Positions 8,944 through 17,725 of a DNA stretch of 64,000 bases are shown piece by piece (the stretch's first letter is position 1; each line of letters begins with the position of its first letter). The DNA is from Thiosocius sp963808165 (GTDB lineage: Bacteria > Pseudomonadota > Gammaproteobacteria > Chromatiales > Chromatiaceae). The notes beneath the pieces were generated by a model. That model was given only the letters and a program-made list of their open reading frames with translations. It searched no databases and was not told the origin of the DNA. The DNA lies in the NCBI GenBank assembly GCA_963808165.1, contig CAWEET010000016.1:124001-188000 (forward strand), in the 5' to 3' direction. The position numbers and the translations under genes are program-made.

Positions 8944-9672
8944 TTGAATCCGACATGTACCCTGGTCGCCGGTGCCTCCGGCGGTATCGGTCGTGCATTG
9001 TGTGAGCAACTCTCAGAATGCTTTCCGTCAGCCAGAATCGTTCGAATGGCGCGTGATCCTTCGGGACTGCCGCCTTTGACCTCGGAGACAATCGATGTTG
9101 GTTTCGATATCGCTGAGGAAGACAGCATCCGCGACGCGGTGGCCCTGATCCCGGAGACAATGCCAGTCGATTGGGTCTTCGTTGCGACCGGCTGGCTGCA
9201 TGATGAAGATCGAGGGCCGGAAAAAACCTACAAGAGTCTCGCCGCCGACCATTTGCTGTATTCCTACCGTGTCAACGCGATCGGCCCCGCTCTGCTGCTC
9301 AAGCACCTGATACCCCGGCTGAATCCTGCGAATGTGTGCAAGCTCGGGGTGCTGTCGGCTCGCGTAGGGAGCATCAGTGACAACAGATTGGGGGGGTGGC
9401 ATTCCTACCGTGCCAGCAAGGCTGCCCTGAACATGTTGATCAGGAATTTCGCCATTGAGCTGGCGCGCAAGAAGAGTCGCCACGTCATCGTCGGCCTTCA
9501 GCCCGGGACCACCGACACTGCACTATCTGCGCCTTTTCAGCGCAATCTCCCCGCGCGGCAGCTGCAAAGCCCAGAGTACACAGCGGAGCATCTTTTGGAG
9601 GTTATGCAGCAGTTGCGCACAGAAGACTCTGGTGGTCTGTTTGATTTCAAGGGGCTGCCCTTTGCACCGTGA
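8944..9672 (+). CDS. Short-chain dehydrogenase, CsgA/C-factor-like
   Basis: NAD(P)-binding Rossmann enzyme of the short-chain dehydrogenase family. It has the glycine motif GASGGIGRALCEQL at the N-terminus, LSARVGSISDNRLGGWHSYRASKAALNM with catalytic Ser, Tyr and Lys, and a QPGTTDTALSAPF loop seen in C-factor (CsgA)-like dehydrogenases. Substrate unknown. The TTG at 8944 is chosen because GAGGGGG lies immediately upstream; ATG 8902 gives 14 more residues. It follows folM by 64 bases in the same direction and may be the last gene of the pterin operon, or a second reductase acting there. That link is inference. Confidence 0.85.
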   Translation: MNPTCTLVAGASGGIGRALCEQLSECFPSARIVRMARDPSGLPPLTSETIDVGFDIAEEDSIRDAVALIPETMPVDWVFVATGWLHDEDRGPEKTYKSLAADHLLYSYRVNAIGPALLLKHLIPRLNPANVCKLGVLSARVGSISDNRLGGWHSYRASKAALNMLIRNFAIELARKKSRHVIVGLQPGTTDTALSAPFQRNLPARQLQSPEYTAEHLLEVMQQLRTEDSGGLFDFKGLPFAP

Positions 9673-10101
9673 AGTGCTGCAGCACAAAGCGAATGCCGAG
9701 GCAGAGAGCCCCGACTTGCGCCGCTTCTATCCAACGGCCACCTGTCGCGCTTCGATCTCCCTCAGGCCATGGCCGTTGGTCGCCACTGCACAGAGCGGGC
9801 GCGCCGATAGCTTCGCCTTCAGGACCTGAACGAGACCTCGACGCGGTTGGCCGTGATAAGCCCGCCGAAGGTGGCGGATGCGTCGAAGTGCTACACGGGT
9901 GACCCGTATCCGGGTTTCGTCGACGACCTGTTCAGCCCGCCATCAAATCCGCCTCGACGATACTACCTGAAAACCCCGCGTTTGGATGGGGCCATGTGCG
10001 CGACCTTGCCGTTGGGTATACCGCGCATCACCGGGCGACCCGTCGATGACACTGGGGATCGCAACAAGCGATCGTGTCCGCGTCAGGCCTGGATGCCGGG
10101 G
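9673..10101. other. Intergenic between convergent genes, no gene seen
   Basis: About 430 bases between the end of the dehydrogenase (plus strand) and the end of the membrane protein (minus strand). Plus-strand frames such as 9847-10212 run into the neighbouring gene, have no family sequence and read like antisense noise. No strong terminator hairpin was found. Confidence 0.4.
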
Positions 10102-12195
10102 TCAACCGTCAGGTCGTATCTCCCAGATCGCGGAGTAACCATCGTTGAACAGCTCGATCGCCTGGGGCGATTCTTTCAGCAGGTAATGCTGCGGGGGCCA
10201 ATGCCCCAGTGACCATTTGCTGGATAGAACGAACTGCGTTTCCGATGTCCGCAGGTTCCCGACAAACTGCTCACCCGGGATCCTGGGGGGGCGCCTGCGC
10301 CAACCCGATGCCGCTTGTTCCCACTCGCCCCACCAGCTCGGCATTGCTCGATCCGATGATTCATGCATGGGCCTTCTTGCCCTGCCATCCGCATCGACGT
10401 AGGCGGGTTGAAACTGCAGATGCCTGCCGAAGACCGGATAGTGCTGGGTGTACTCTTCGGGTTCCGACATGAAAAAGGCAATGCTGGAACCGACGGGAAG
10501 TCGCTCCAGTTCTTTCCAGGCCATGCCGACCCTCTTTTGCGGGCCGTCATATGCATAGAGTCGGTCGGAGGTCTTGCTTAGTTTGGTCGAGTGAAAGGCG
10601 CTGAGTGACACGAAAAAGGTGATCGCGAGGGCCATGCTGATGAGCCAGGGACTGGGCGGTTTGGGAACATGTCGCAAAATGAAAAGACCGGATATGCCGC
10701 AAGCAACGAAGACTGCGATCTCTACAAGGTCCAGGGTGGAAATGCCAAGTGCCAATGAGCAGAAAGGTAGGAAGTATCCGAGCAGCCGCCAGTGCCCGTT
10801 CGCTGAAAATACGTGCCTGTACAGTACCAAGCCAATGATGAAAAACAGAACGATGTAACGACTTTCCAAGTAAACCCCGGCATAGGGGCGATTTATCGTC
10901 CCCGAGAAGGGCATGAATGGAAAGGAAACCAGGACCAGAATCCCGGAAATGAATAGCGCGTAATCGATCCCGAAGCCTGTCGCAGTCGAAATGCGAAAAG
11001 AAGAAAACAGTTTCGGAAGGATAAGGGCGTAACCGCCTAATGCCATCAGTCCCATCGGGTAGGGCCAGTCCAGCAGTTTGGATAGCTGCCATGCTGGAAC
11101 CCTTCCATCGAGAAGCCAGTTCCACGCAGCGGTCCTCCCGCTGGACGTGGTATCGAATGCTCCCGGGAGAGGGCCGATTTCTGCTGGAAAAATGGGGTTT
11201 CCCGTCAACGCCCAGTTTCGAAGATACCAATAGCCGCCGATCAGCATTGCTGGGGCCAGGATCAAAACAAGCGAGCTCCAGGGGCGGACGCTGGGGGCCG
11301 TGCGCGGACTTCTCAACATCAACCAAGCGAATACCACGCAGCCGGGAAGCACGAACGTGACCTTCGACCCGACAGCCATTCCGATGAGAAGACCACTCCA
11401 AGCCAGGCAAAGCTGGCGACCGCGATGCGATGCTGCCGGTATGGCGACTGCAATTGCCGCCAGAATCAGCGACGCGCCTGCAAGGTCGTTCGAAGAGAAG
11501 TTTCTGCTCAGTTCGGTGACACGCGGTGATGCGACGAAAACGGCAGTAATGAGGAGAGCCGTCGAAGCCGACCCGCCAGTGCCGCGTATGATGCCAAAGA
11601 TAGCGGTGCTCGCCAGCAGCAACCAGTACAAAGCCGCGAGGCTTGCGTAAGCGTCGTCGCCGAACGGCAACATGAACCATAGAGAAAGCAATTCGGAGCT
11701 GAACGGATAGTACGCCTGGTAGGTAGAAGGCGCGATGCTGATGCGTTCGTCCACCAACCACTGGGCGGTTACAGCGGCATGGTAAGACAGGTCATCCCAC
11801 TTCAGAACGGTCGCATCAAAGGCGGCATGCATCAATTGCAGGCCGAAAGCGCCGGCCAGCAAACTTAGCGCCAGCGACCTGAGTCGGTCATTGTCGCTTC
11901 GGAGTGGCAATCTGTGCGCGGTCGGAGATGCCGATCCTTTTCGCGATCCGAGGCGACGAATCGTCAGAAAGGTCAGCGCAATCAGTATCGTTGTTGCGGT
12001 AGCGTGATAAGGCGTCAGAAGGCCGGACAGTCCAAGGATGAGAATGGTGGCGTTGGCAATTATCCCGTAGCTTGAGATAGCGACGAGGGCCATGTGCCAT
12101 CGCTCTCTACCCGGGCTGATCGTTTGGGCGGCTAGCAAGGCGGCAAGCACGGCCCCGATATTGGCCGCAACGAAAAGATAGGGCGCTGTGTCCAT
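10102..12195 (-). CDS. Polytopic membrane protein, GT-C glycosyltransferase-like
   Basis: 697 residues with at least ten hydrophobic segments followed by a soluble C-terminal part of about 150 residues. An early extramembrane loop carries an acidic pair before a conserved aromatic/histidine (VLKWDDLSYHAAVTAQW), with YYPFSSELLSLW after it. This layout is typical of GT-C enzymes (mannosyl- or arabinosyl-transferase, PMT/ArnT-like) that use polyprenyl-phosphate sugars, with the first periplasmic loop holding the catalytic acid. No closer family is recognised. The HAD-UbiA gene lies upstream on the same strand, 236 bases away and across a strong hairpin. A polyprenyl-phosphate-linked sugar donor made by one and used by the other is an attractive inference. 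Confidence 0.75.
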   Translation of the reverse strand: MDTAPYLFVAANIGAVLAALLAAQTISPGRERWHMALVAISSYGIIANATILILGLSGLLTPYHATATTILIALTFLTIRRLGSRKGSASPTAHRLPLRSDNDRLRSLALSLLAGAFGLQLMHAAFDATVLKWDDLSYHAAVTAQWLVDERISIAPSTYQAYYPFSSELLSLWFMLPFGDDAYASLAALYWLLLASTAIFGIIRGTGGSASTALLITAVFVASPRVTELSRNFSSNDLAGASLILAAIAVAIPAASHRGRQLCLAWSGLLIGMAVGSKVTFVLPGCVVFAWLMLRSPRTAPSVRPWSSLVLILAPAMLIGGYWYLRNWALTGNPIFPAEIGPLPGAFDTTSSGRTAAWNWLLDGRVPAWQLSKLLDWPYPMGLMALGGYALILPKLFSSFRISTATGFGIDYALFISGILVLVSFPFMPFSGTINRPYAGVYLESRYIVLFFIIGLVLYRHVFSANGHWRLLGYFLPFCSLALGISTLDLVEIAVFVACGISGLFILRHVPKPPSPWLISMALAITFFVSLSAFHSTKLSKTSDRLYAYDGPQKRVGMAWKELERLPVGSSIAFFMSEPEEYTQHYPVFGRHLQFQPAYVDADGRARRPMHESSDRAMPSWWGEWEQAASGWRRRPPRIPGEQFVGNLRTSETQFVLSSKWSLGHWPPQHYLLKESPQAIELFNDGYSAIWEIRPDG

Positions 12196-12284
12196 GCGGC
12201 TCTAAGTACTGCCGATCATCAACACACCCGAACATATCAGTGGATTGCCGTGTGTTCTTGCAGAGAGGCGCTGCTCACCGTCAG

Positions 12285-12311
12285 TTGTGCCGATGATAGC
12301 CATCGGCACAA
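12285..12311 (-). terminator. Perfect 11-bp hairpin between UbiA and GT-C genes
   Basis: TTGTGCCGATG, a five-base loop, then its exact complement CATCGGCACAA. It stands 121 bases downstream of the HAD-UbiA stop and about 90 bases before the next start. There is no U-tract on either strand, so it may be a transcript-processing or attenuating hairpin rather than a classical terminator. Confidence 0.45.
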
Positions 12312-12431
12312 AGCCCGCGCAGACGATTGGACAGGCCTTGCGTACGTCCCTGTTGTGCAGGACCCCCAGGCAGCGGATTCTCGGGAGCCGAGACATCGCG
12401 GTGCTCGGGAACGCTGTCCGCAGCGTGCCCA

Positions 12432-13874
12432 TCACAATCCGTCGAGTCTGGCATAATGTGCCGCAATCATTGCCGCGGCGATCACCAGAATCAACAACCG
12501 GCTGCCCTTGTCTCTGACGGCATAAACGACCGGGTCTTCGTGCATTTCGCCTCTGGCGGTCTTAATCCAGAGTCGGGAAAGCCAGTAGATCAGGCCAAGG
12601 GCAACCGTCCACAGCATGACTGGACTCTGGTATCTGGCTTCGGTCTCGGGGGCGCTGATGAAAAGACCGAAAACGACCACCGATGCCATCGCGGCGCTCA
12701 CCCCCAAGGGCCAGAGCACCACCAAATCGGAGACGCGATAATCGCGGCCTCGTGTAGCCTCTCCATCGACTGTTTTCAAGGACACCAGTTCAGAGCAACG
12801 CTTGACCAGCGCCAGGCTGAAGAAGATGAACACCGAAAAAGCCAATAGCCATGTGCTTGTGGGAACCTCGATGGCAATCGAACCGGCGATGATCCGCAGC
12901 GTATAGAGAACCGATAGAACGATCACGTCGATGACGAAATACGATTTCAGGAACCAGCTGTACGCACTCGTGAGCAAAAGATAAAAAACGAGTAGAAATG
13001 CGAACTGTTGGGAGATCGTGGTGGCGAGAAAAAGCGCACAGAAAAGGGCGATGACTGCGACGGATATTGCGCTGTTGATCGATATTTCTGCGTTGGCAAG
13101 AGGGCGCGCGCGCTTGTACGGATGACGCCGATCGTTTTCCAGGTCCCATAGGTCGTTGACGATATAGCCCGCGGAGGCGGCAAGCGAAAATGATATGAAG
13201 GCGATGGTCGAGGTCAGCAGTGACTGAACGTCCATGAAGGAGAAGGCGGTCACCAGCGGAACAAATATCAATAGATTCTTCAGCCACTGATGGATGCGAA
13301 GGGCCTTGATCCAGGTCACCAGCCGTGGCCGGCTCCGAGCGAGTTCCCATTCTATCGGCGTGGATGCGCGCACCGTCAGGGTAACGCTGCGAGCCGCGCC
13401 GACCAGGATGGCGGCTTCGGCAGCTTTCCAGATCGGTAAATCTGCGGCGCTGTCTCCGGCATAGACGAATCGCTCGCCGACGGTTCGATGTATGGCCCTG
13501 AGTTTGTTCTCTCCCTTCAAGTTCGTCTTGCCCTGAGTCCCGATGGCATGATCGAAAATCCCAAGATGACTGGCCACTTGCTTGGCCACGCTCTCGTGGG
13601 ATGCGGTCGCCAGGATCAACTGCCTGCCGTTTGTCTTTTCAGCACGCAGGTAGGTGAGCAGGGGTTCGCGAATTGGCAGCGTTTCCGCGGAGAAACTGGA
13701 CCGTGATGCCACAAACTGCTTGAAAGCCGCTCGACCGCGGAACAGGCTGAACAGCAGTAGAGCGAGATTGGCCGGCGACTGCCTTATCAGCTGAATGACG
13801 GCTTCCACCAAGGTGTCAGTCGGCGTGAGTGTTCCGTCGAGGTCAACGACGAGAGGTAAGTTCGGTTTTGTCAC
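12432..13874 (-). CDS. HAD phosphatase - UbiA prenyltransferase fusion
   Basis: 480 residues from a GTG start. Residues 1-190 are a HAD domain (DLDGTLTPTDT with the nucleophile and general-acid aspartates, ILATAS as motif II, VYAGDSAADLPIWKAA as motif IV). Residues 200-480 are a membrane UbiA domain with the first aspartate-rich motif NDLWDLENDRRHP and seven to nine helices. Related fusions and neighbours are known from the DprE-type route, in which UbiA (decaprenyl-phosphate phosphoribosyltransferase) makes polyprenyl-phospho-ribose-5-phosphate and a phosphatase removes the 5-phosphate. That chemistry is inferred here; no DprE1/DprE2 oxidoreductases are adjacent. The neighbouring GT-C-like protein could use the product. 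Confidence 0.85.
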   Translation of the reverse strand: MTKPNLPLVVDLDGTLTPTDTLVEAVIQLIRQSPANLALLLFSLFRGRAAFKQFVASRSSFSAETLPIREPLLTYLRAEKTNGRQLILATASHESVAKQVASHLGIFDHAIGTQGKTNLKGENKLRAIHRTVGERFVYAGDSAADLPIWKAAEAAILVGAARSVTLTVRASTPIEWELARSRPRLVTWIKALRIHQWLKNLLIFVPLVTAFSFMDVQSLLTSTIAFISFSLAASAGYIVNDLWDLENDRRHPYKRARPLANAEISINSAISVAVIALFCALFLATTISQQFAFLLVFYLLLTSAYSWFLKSYFVIDVIVLSVLYTLRIIAGSIAIEVPTSTWLLAFSVFIFFSLALVKRCSELVSLKTVDGEATRGRDYRVSDLVVLWPLGVSAAMASVVVFGLFISAPETEARYQSPVMLWTVALGLIYWLSRLWIKTARGEMHEDPVVYAVRDKGSRLLILVIAAAMIAAHYARLDGL

Positions 13875-14454
13875 GTCAGTTCCATTCCTGGCTGGCTGCT
13901 ACATATGCTGATCAACATCAGCAGAGATCAAGCAGCTTCTGTGCTGAACCGTCGATAAGTACGCGTGGATTGGGGGCGCAGCGTGCCGCTCGGAGGGTGC
14001 CGCCGGCTGTTTCGAAACAGTCGGATGCGCCATTGATGGCGGTCCGCATCTGTTGAGCATCGGGGACAAGCTGCCAGCCTCCGCGTCCATCGCTGTTGCT
14101 CAATGTCGACGCTGAGGGACTGTGCTGCGACATGGGACTTGTGCAGGTCCGTCGCTCACGTCCGGGAGGGCGTTGGGCGGGCCGATGGCCGGGGGGGTGC
14201 GCGCCGCGGGATGCATGCCTTGCCGAACGCGCGCGGGCCGCGGCCAATAAGTTGCGTCGGCCGCGAGGTCGGCGACCCGGGCTCAGACCTGAACAAAATG
14301 TTCTTGGAGAGGGTTATGCCGTTACTGGCAAGTCCCCCAGGGCCGCCTGGGGGACTCTGATTGCTCATTGGTTCCTGGTGCCACCCAGCCGTTGTGTCCA
14401 TCAGGATTCATGGACAACTGATGGAATTGTGGGCCTGCTCAGGTTCGCAACGAC
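13875..14454. other. Intergenic, 580 bp, with hairpin and possible gene trace
   Basis: Between two minus-strand genes. The minus-strand frame at 13918-14110 ends in a protein-like stretch with three cysteines (ASDCFETAGGTLRAARC...), but it has no credible start and upstream frames are not protein-like. I treat it as a possible remnant only. A perfect hairpin at 14331-14356 is listed separately. Confidence 0.35.
14331..14356 (-). terminator. Perfect 11-bp GC-rich hairpin
   Basis: AGTCCCCCAGG, loop GCCG, then the exact complement CCTGGGGGACT, about 100 bases past the stop of the secreted-protein gene on the minus strand. It is the strongest hairpin in this stretch but lacks a following U-run, so Rho-independent termination is only possible. 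Confidence 0.45.
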
Positions 14455-15288
14455 TTAGTTTGGAATCATCGCGCGGCCAGTCTGGTTCAGTATTCTGAAC
14501 GCGGCGAAAATGCGGGTCAGGGCGCTGCCTGGCGCGCCCTCATAGAAGACACCCTCGACCGCGTTTCGGGCCAGATCGAAAGAGAACTGCAATGTCCTTC
14601 CGGGCAAGGCCGCCGAGCAGGTGTAAGCCCAGGGGGATGAAACCACCAGTTTCGAGCAGGTTACCGCGCCCTGGACGAGGACGCCGCCATCGCCAATTTT
14701 CAGCACACCCCGGACCCTGTTCACGACGGCCGGTCCGGTCGAAGCCAGCAGCTCGGTAAAGATCAGTTCGCCACCGAATGGCACACCATTTGCGAGCACG
14801 GTTCCAGACACGACCCAAGTTCCCAGGGCCTCTGCTGCGGTGGGGGGCCAGCCAAAAATGAACGGAACGATTGCCTTGCACGGCTCGTTTGGCAGACAGA
14901 TCTCGCCACTCGTGACCGAGTCGAAGCGAATGGTCACCTGGCCTTCAGGCCCGAGATAGGTGGCGTTCTTCAGCGGGTCGCCGAAGGCCATGCCGCCTTC
15001 GTACGCGCCCAGATCCATGGTGAGCTGGTTGGATCCCGCGGCAAATGAGCCGGATGCCAACCACCACCTTGCGTCGCCCGACGTTTCGTAGCCATAGAAC
15101 GTCAAAACCAGTGCGTTGTTTTGGGCGTCAAGGTTGAAACCCCGCCCTGGCTGGCCATTGTTCTCCTGAGCGATGATCCACAGGCCGCTCTGCGGTGTCA
15201 GATCTTGTGCCAAGGCCGTGTTGGCTATCGACAGGAATAACAATACCGAACCGAACAACATCGTGGCTAGGCGCTGTCCTGATTTCAT
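14455..15288 (-). CDS. Secreted beta-rich protein of unknown function
   Basis: 277 residues. The chosen ATG at 15288 has GGGAGAG about ten bases upstream; the frame extends ten codons further to 15318. Residues 1-27 form a signal peptide (GSVLLFLSIANTALAQ). The mature protein begins GLWIIAQENNGQPGRGFNLD and continues LVLTFYGYETSGDARWWLAS. This resembles a widespread proteobacterial exported repeat (GLWW..ESGRGFN..., ..W+.Y...G.P.W..A.G) often found in several copies; here there is one clear copy. A cysteine pair (ICLPNEPC) and another later (CSKLVVSSPWAYTC) suggest disulfides. No enzyme motif seen. Function unknown. Confidence 0.75.
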   Translation of the reverse strand: MKSGQRLATMLFGSVLLFLSIANTALAQDLTPQSGLWIIAQENNGQPGRGFNLDAQNNALVLTFYGYETSGDARWWLASGSFAAGSNQLTMDLGAYEGGMAFGDPLKNATYLGPEGQVTIRFDSVTSGEICLPNEPCKAIVPFIFGWPPTAAEALGTWVVSGTVLANGVPFGGELIFTELLASTGPAVVNRVRGVLKIGDGGVLVQGAVTCSKLVVSSPWAYTCSAALPGRTLQFSFDLARNAVEGVFYEGAPGSALTRIFAAFRILNQTGRAMIPN

Positions 15289-15685
15289 CTTTAAGACTCT
15301 CCCTTGTTTTCGAATCAAACGTCGGACCGCCGTCGCGACCCGACAAAAAACCTGACACTCACATCGTCGACCGAACCAAGCGACGGGGGCTGGCTGGCCA
15401 GTTAACCCGATATGTTCGGCCGTATCTTCTTAGACCAGACCGTCCCTTCGCGCCGCACCCCCGGAGCAGGTTCGTCTTGGATTGACGAGCCTCCGAGCAG
15501 CACTTGCGCATAGTCAAGACTATACCCCAGAATCCCTTAGGAAGCCGATTCCGCGGATCGCACATCACCGCCAAGCTTCACTCCCACTGGCGCGCAAGGT
15601 CATTGGATGCTTACGGTAAAAGCAACGGCTACCGGTTCTCGCGCGCATACAACCCGAGGTTGTCGGCCGCAGCATCTGCAGCAAT
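15289..15685. other. Intergenic, about 400 bp, nothing recognised
   Basis: It lies between the permease stop and the start of the secreted-protein gene, both on the minus strand, so it must contain the secreted-protein promoter. Short frames on both strands show no family sequence. I see no strong repeat or terminator. Confidence 0.4.
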
Positions 15686-16951
15686 CTAAACGCGCAGTGA
15701 CAGGCCGTCGGCCAGCGAAAGCCGATAGGCGCGGTAGCTGGGTATGCTGCCGACCAGAAAACCCGCCAGCAAGACCGTGCCCATCAGGATCCATTCGCGC
15801 CGTGACGGCATGCCGATGTCGATGAAAATCCCGAAGCGACTCTCGACGATTGGCTGACCGATCAGCAGCAAGGCATACAACAACAGCACGCCGAGCGACA
15901 CCCCGAGCAGCGTAAGGAAGCCCGCCTCGCCCATGATCAGCGCGAACACGTGCCCTGGGCGGGCGCCTACCGAGCGCAGTATCGCCATCTCTCGGCGGCG
16001 TTCGTTGAGACTGGTGAGCAGTGCGGTCAACATGCCGAACAGGCCGACGATCACCACGAATGTGGACACGATCAGCAGGGCATTCTCTGCGATGCCGATC
16101 AGGTCCCACAGCTGGCTGAGGGCGACCCCCGGTAGCACCGCTGTCAGCGGCTCCTGCGGGTAGTCGTTGATGAAGCGCTGCACCCTGAAGGTCGCGATCT
16201 TCGACTGTAGCCCGACCAGTGCCGCGGTGATCGTTTCGGGTTGCAGATCCATAGCCCGCGCCTGATCGGCGTCGATGGAAACGCCCGGGAGCGGCGCGCC
16301 GCGCTGCCAGTCGATATGTATCGCCTCGATCGCCTCCAGACCGACGTGCACCGTTCGGTCGACCGGGGTTCCCGTGCGCTCCAGTACGCCGACTACGCGA
16401 AACGGCTTGTCGTCGTGTCTCGCAAAGCTGACGTCGCTGGCGCCGTGCGCCACGACAATCGGGTCGCCCGGCCGATAGCCCAGCGACTCCGCGACCTCGG
16501 CCCCGACAACCGCATCATAGAGATCGTGGAATGGGCGGCCCGCGGCAAACTCGAGGCCTCGGTCCCGGGCAAAACGGTAGTGCTCAAAATACCCTGCTGT
16601 GGTTCCGAGCACCCGGAAGCCGCGATGTGAATCGCCCAGCGTCAGCGGAACGGTCCAGGCGACGCTGGGATGCTGGGCGATTTCCTGGTAGCTGGCCCAT
16701 GAGATGTTGTTGGTCGCGTCGCCGATTCGGAATACCGCGTACAAGAGCAACTGGACCGACCCACTGCGTGCGCCGACGATCAGGTCGGTGCCCGAGATCG
16801 TGTTGGCGAAGCTTGCCCGCGCCTCGTTGCGCAGGCGTTCCACGCCGATCAACAGCGTGATACTGAGTGCGATCGACAGCACGGTGAGCGCTGCGGTGAA
16901 ACGTCGGTTGATCAGGCTCTTCCAGGCGAGGGCAAAGACAGGCGCCTTCAC
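15686..16951 (-). CDS. ABC transporter permease, FtsX/MacB-type
   Basis: 421 residues with one N-terminal helix (FTAALTVLSIALSITLLIG), a periplasmic domain of about 230 residues, and three C-terminal helices, the FtsX/MacB/LolC layout. The cytosolic coupling stretch RRREMAILRSVGARPGHVF is typical. Such permeases usually act as mechanotransmitters or extract substrates from the membrane or periplasm rather than importing through a pore. It overlaps the ATPase gene by four bases (ATGA) and is the last gene of an operon begun by a ZrgA-like protein. Zrg operons in vibrios include this kind of permease next to the DUF2796 protein. A role in zinc acquisition is inferred from that context and the upstream operator. 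Confidence 0.88.
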   Translation of the reverse strand: MKAPVFALAWKSLINRRFTAALTVLSIALSITLLIGVERLRNEARASFANTISGTDLIVGARSGSVQLLLYAVFRIGDATNNISWASYQEIAQHPSVAWTVPLTLGDSHRGFRVLGTTAGYFEHYRFARDRGLEFAAGRPFHDLYDAVVGAEVAESLGYRPGDPIVVAHGASDVSFARHDDKPFRVVGVLERTGTPVDRTVHVGLEAIEAIHIDWQRGAPLPGVSIDADQARAMDLQPETITAALVGLQSKIATFRVQRFINDYPQEPLTAVLPGVALSQLWDLIGIAENALLIVSTFVVIVGLFGMLTALLTSLNERRREMAILRSVGARPGHVFALIMGEAGFLTLLGVSLGVLLLYALLLIGQPIVESRFGIFIDIGMPSRREWILMGTVLLAGFLVGSIPSYRAYRLSLADGLSLRV

Positions 16952-17691
16952 GAAGCCGCCTCGGCCAGATGCGGGGCCTCATTGATCGCTGCCAGGTTGA
17001 CCGTCCGGCCGAACAGACGCTCCAGCGATGCGTCGTGGCTGACGAACACCAGTGTCGAGCCGGCCTGGCGGCATTCTTCGAACAGTAAATTGACGAACGA
17101 CTCACGCCGGTCGGCGTCAAGCGAGGACGTGGGTTCGTCTGCGATCAGCACTTCCGGGGAGCCCATCAATGCCCGTGCCGCGGCCACGCGCTGCTGTTGG
17201 CCGACACTCAGGTTCGTCACGGGACGGTCCAGCAGGTCGCCATGGGCCATGTCCAGGTGATCGAGCAGGCGCCGCGCCTCTCGCTCCAGGCTGCCCGTGC
17301 GCGCAATTGCCTTGGCGCGGCGTGAGGACGAGAACCGGCAGGGCAGCGTGACATTCTCGACCACCGAGAGATACGGGATCAGGTTGAACATCTGAAAGAT
17401 GTAACCAATGTGGTCGGCGCGGAAATGGTCCCGTTCGATATTGCTGAGCCGCTCCAGGTCTTTTCCTAGCACCCGCACGGAGCCACGTTGCGCCGCGGTC
17501 ACGCCGGCCAGCAGGCTCAACAGCGTGCTCTTGCCGCTGCCGCTGGGGCCCTCGATGAAAATATGCTCTCCTGGCGCGATGCTGAGTTGCCCCAGGACGA
17601 GGACGACCGGGGCCGCATCGTCCCAGCGAAACAGGAGATCGCGGATGTCGATGACCAGATGTCGGTCGTCCTGTGGGGCCCGTGCCGCCAT
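16948..17691 (-). CDS. ABC transporter ATP-binding protein, LolD/MacB-like
   Basis: 247 residues with Walker A (GPSGSGKST), signature LSVGQQQRVAAARAL, Walker B and catalytic glutamate (VLIADEPTSSLD) and switch histidine (FVSHD). It belongs to the LolD/MacB/FtsE class that pairs with FtsX-type permeases, which matches the overlapping downstream permease gene. It starts 34 bases after the ZrgA-like gene. It energises the two-component transporter, presumably as a homodimer with two permease copies. Confidence 0.92.
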   Translation of the reverse strand: MAARAPQDDRHLVIDIRDLLFRWDDAAPVVLVLGQLSIAPGEHIFIEGPSGSGKSTLLSLLAGVTAAQRGSVRVLGKDLERLSNIERDHFRADHIGYIFQMFNLIPYLSVVENVTLPCRFSSSRRAKAIARTGSLEREARRLLDHLDMAHGDLLDRPVTNLSVGQQQRVAAARALMGSPEVLIADEPTSSLDADRRESFVNLLFEECRQAGSTLVFVSHDASLERLFGRTVNLAAINEAPHLAEAAS

Positions 17692-17725
17692 TTTCAGAGC
17701 GCGCCGAGCCCCACCTTCAGAGCCA

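Noticed and set aside
9847..10212. Plus-strand 121-codon frame
   Set aside because: It overlaps the membrane-protein gene antisense and has no ribosome site or recognisable domain.
13918..14247. Minus-strand 109-codon frame
   Set aside because: Only the C-terminal half looks protein-like; the N-terminal half is Arg/Pro-rich noise and no ribosome site is present.
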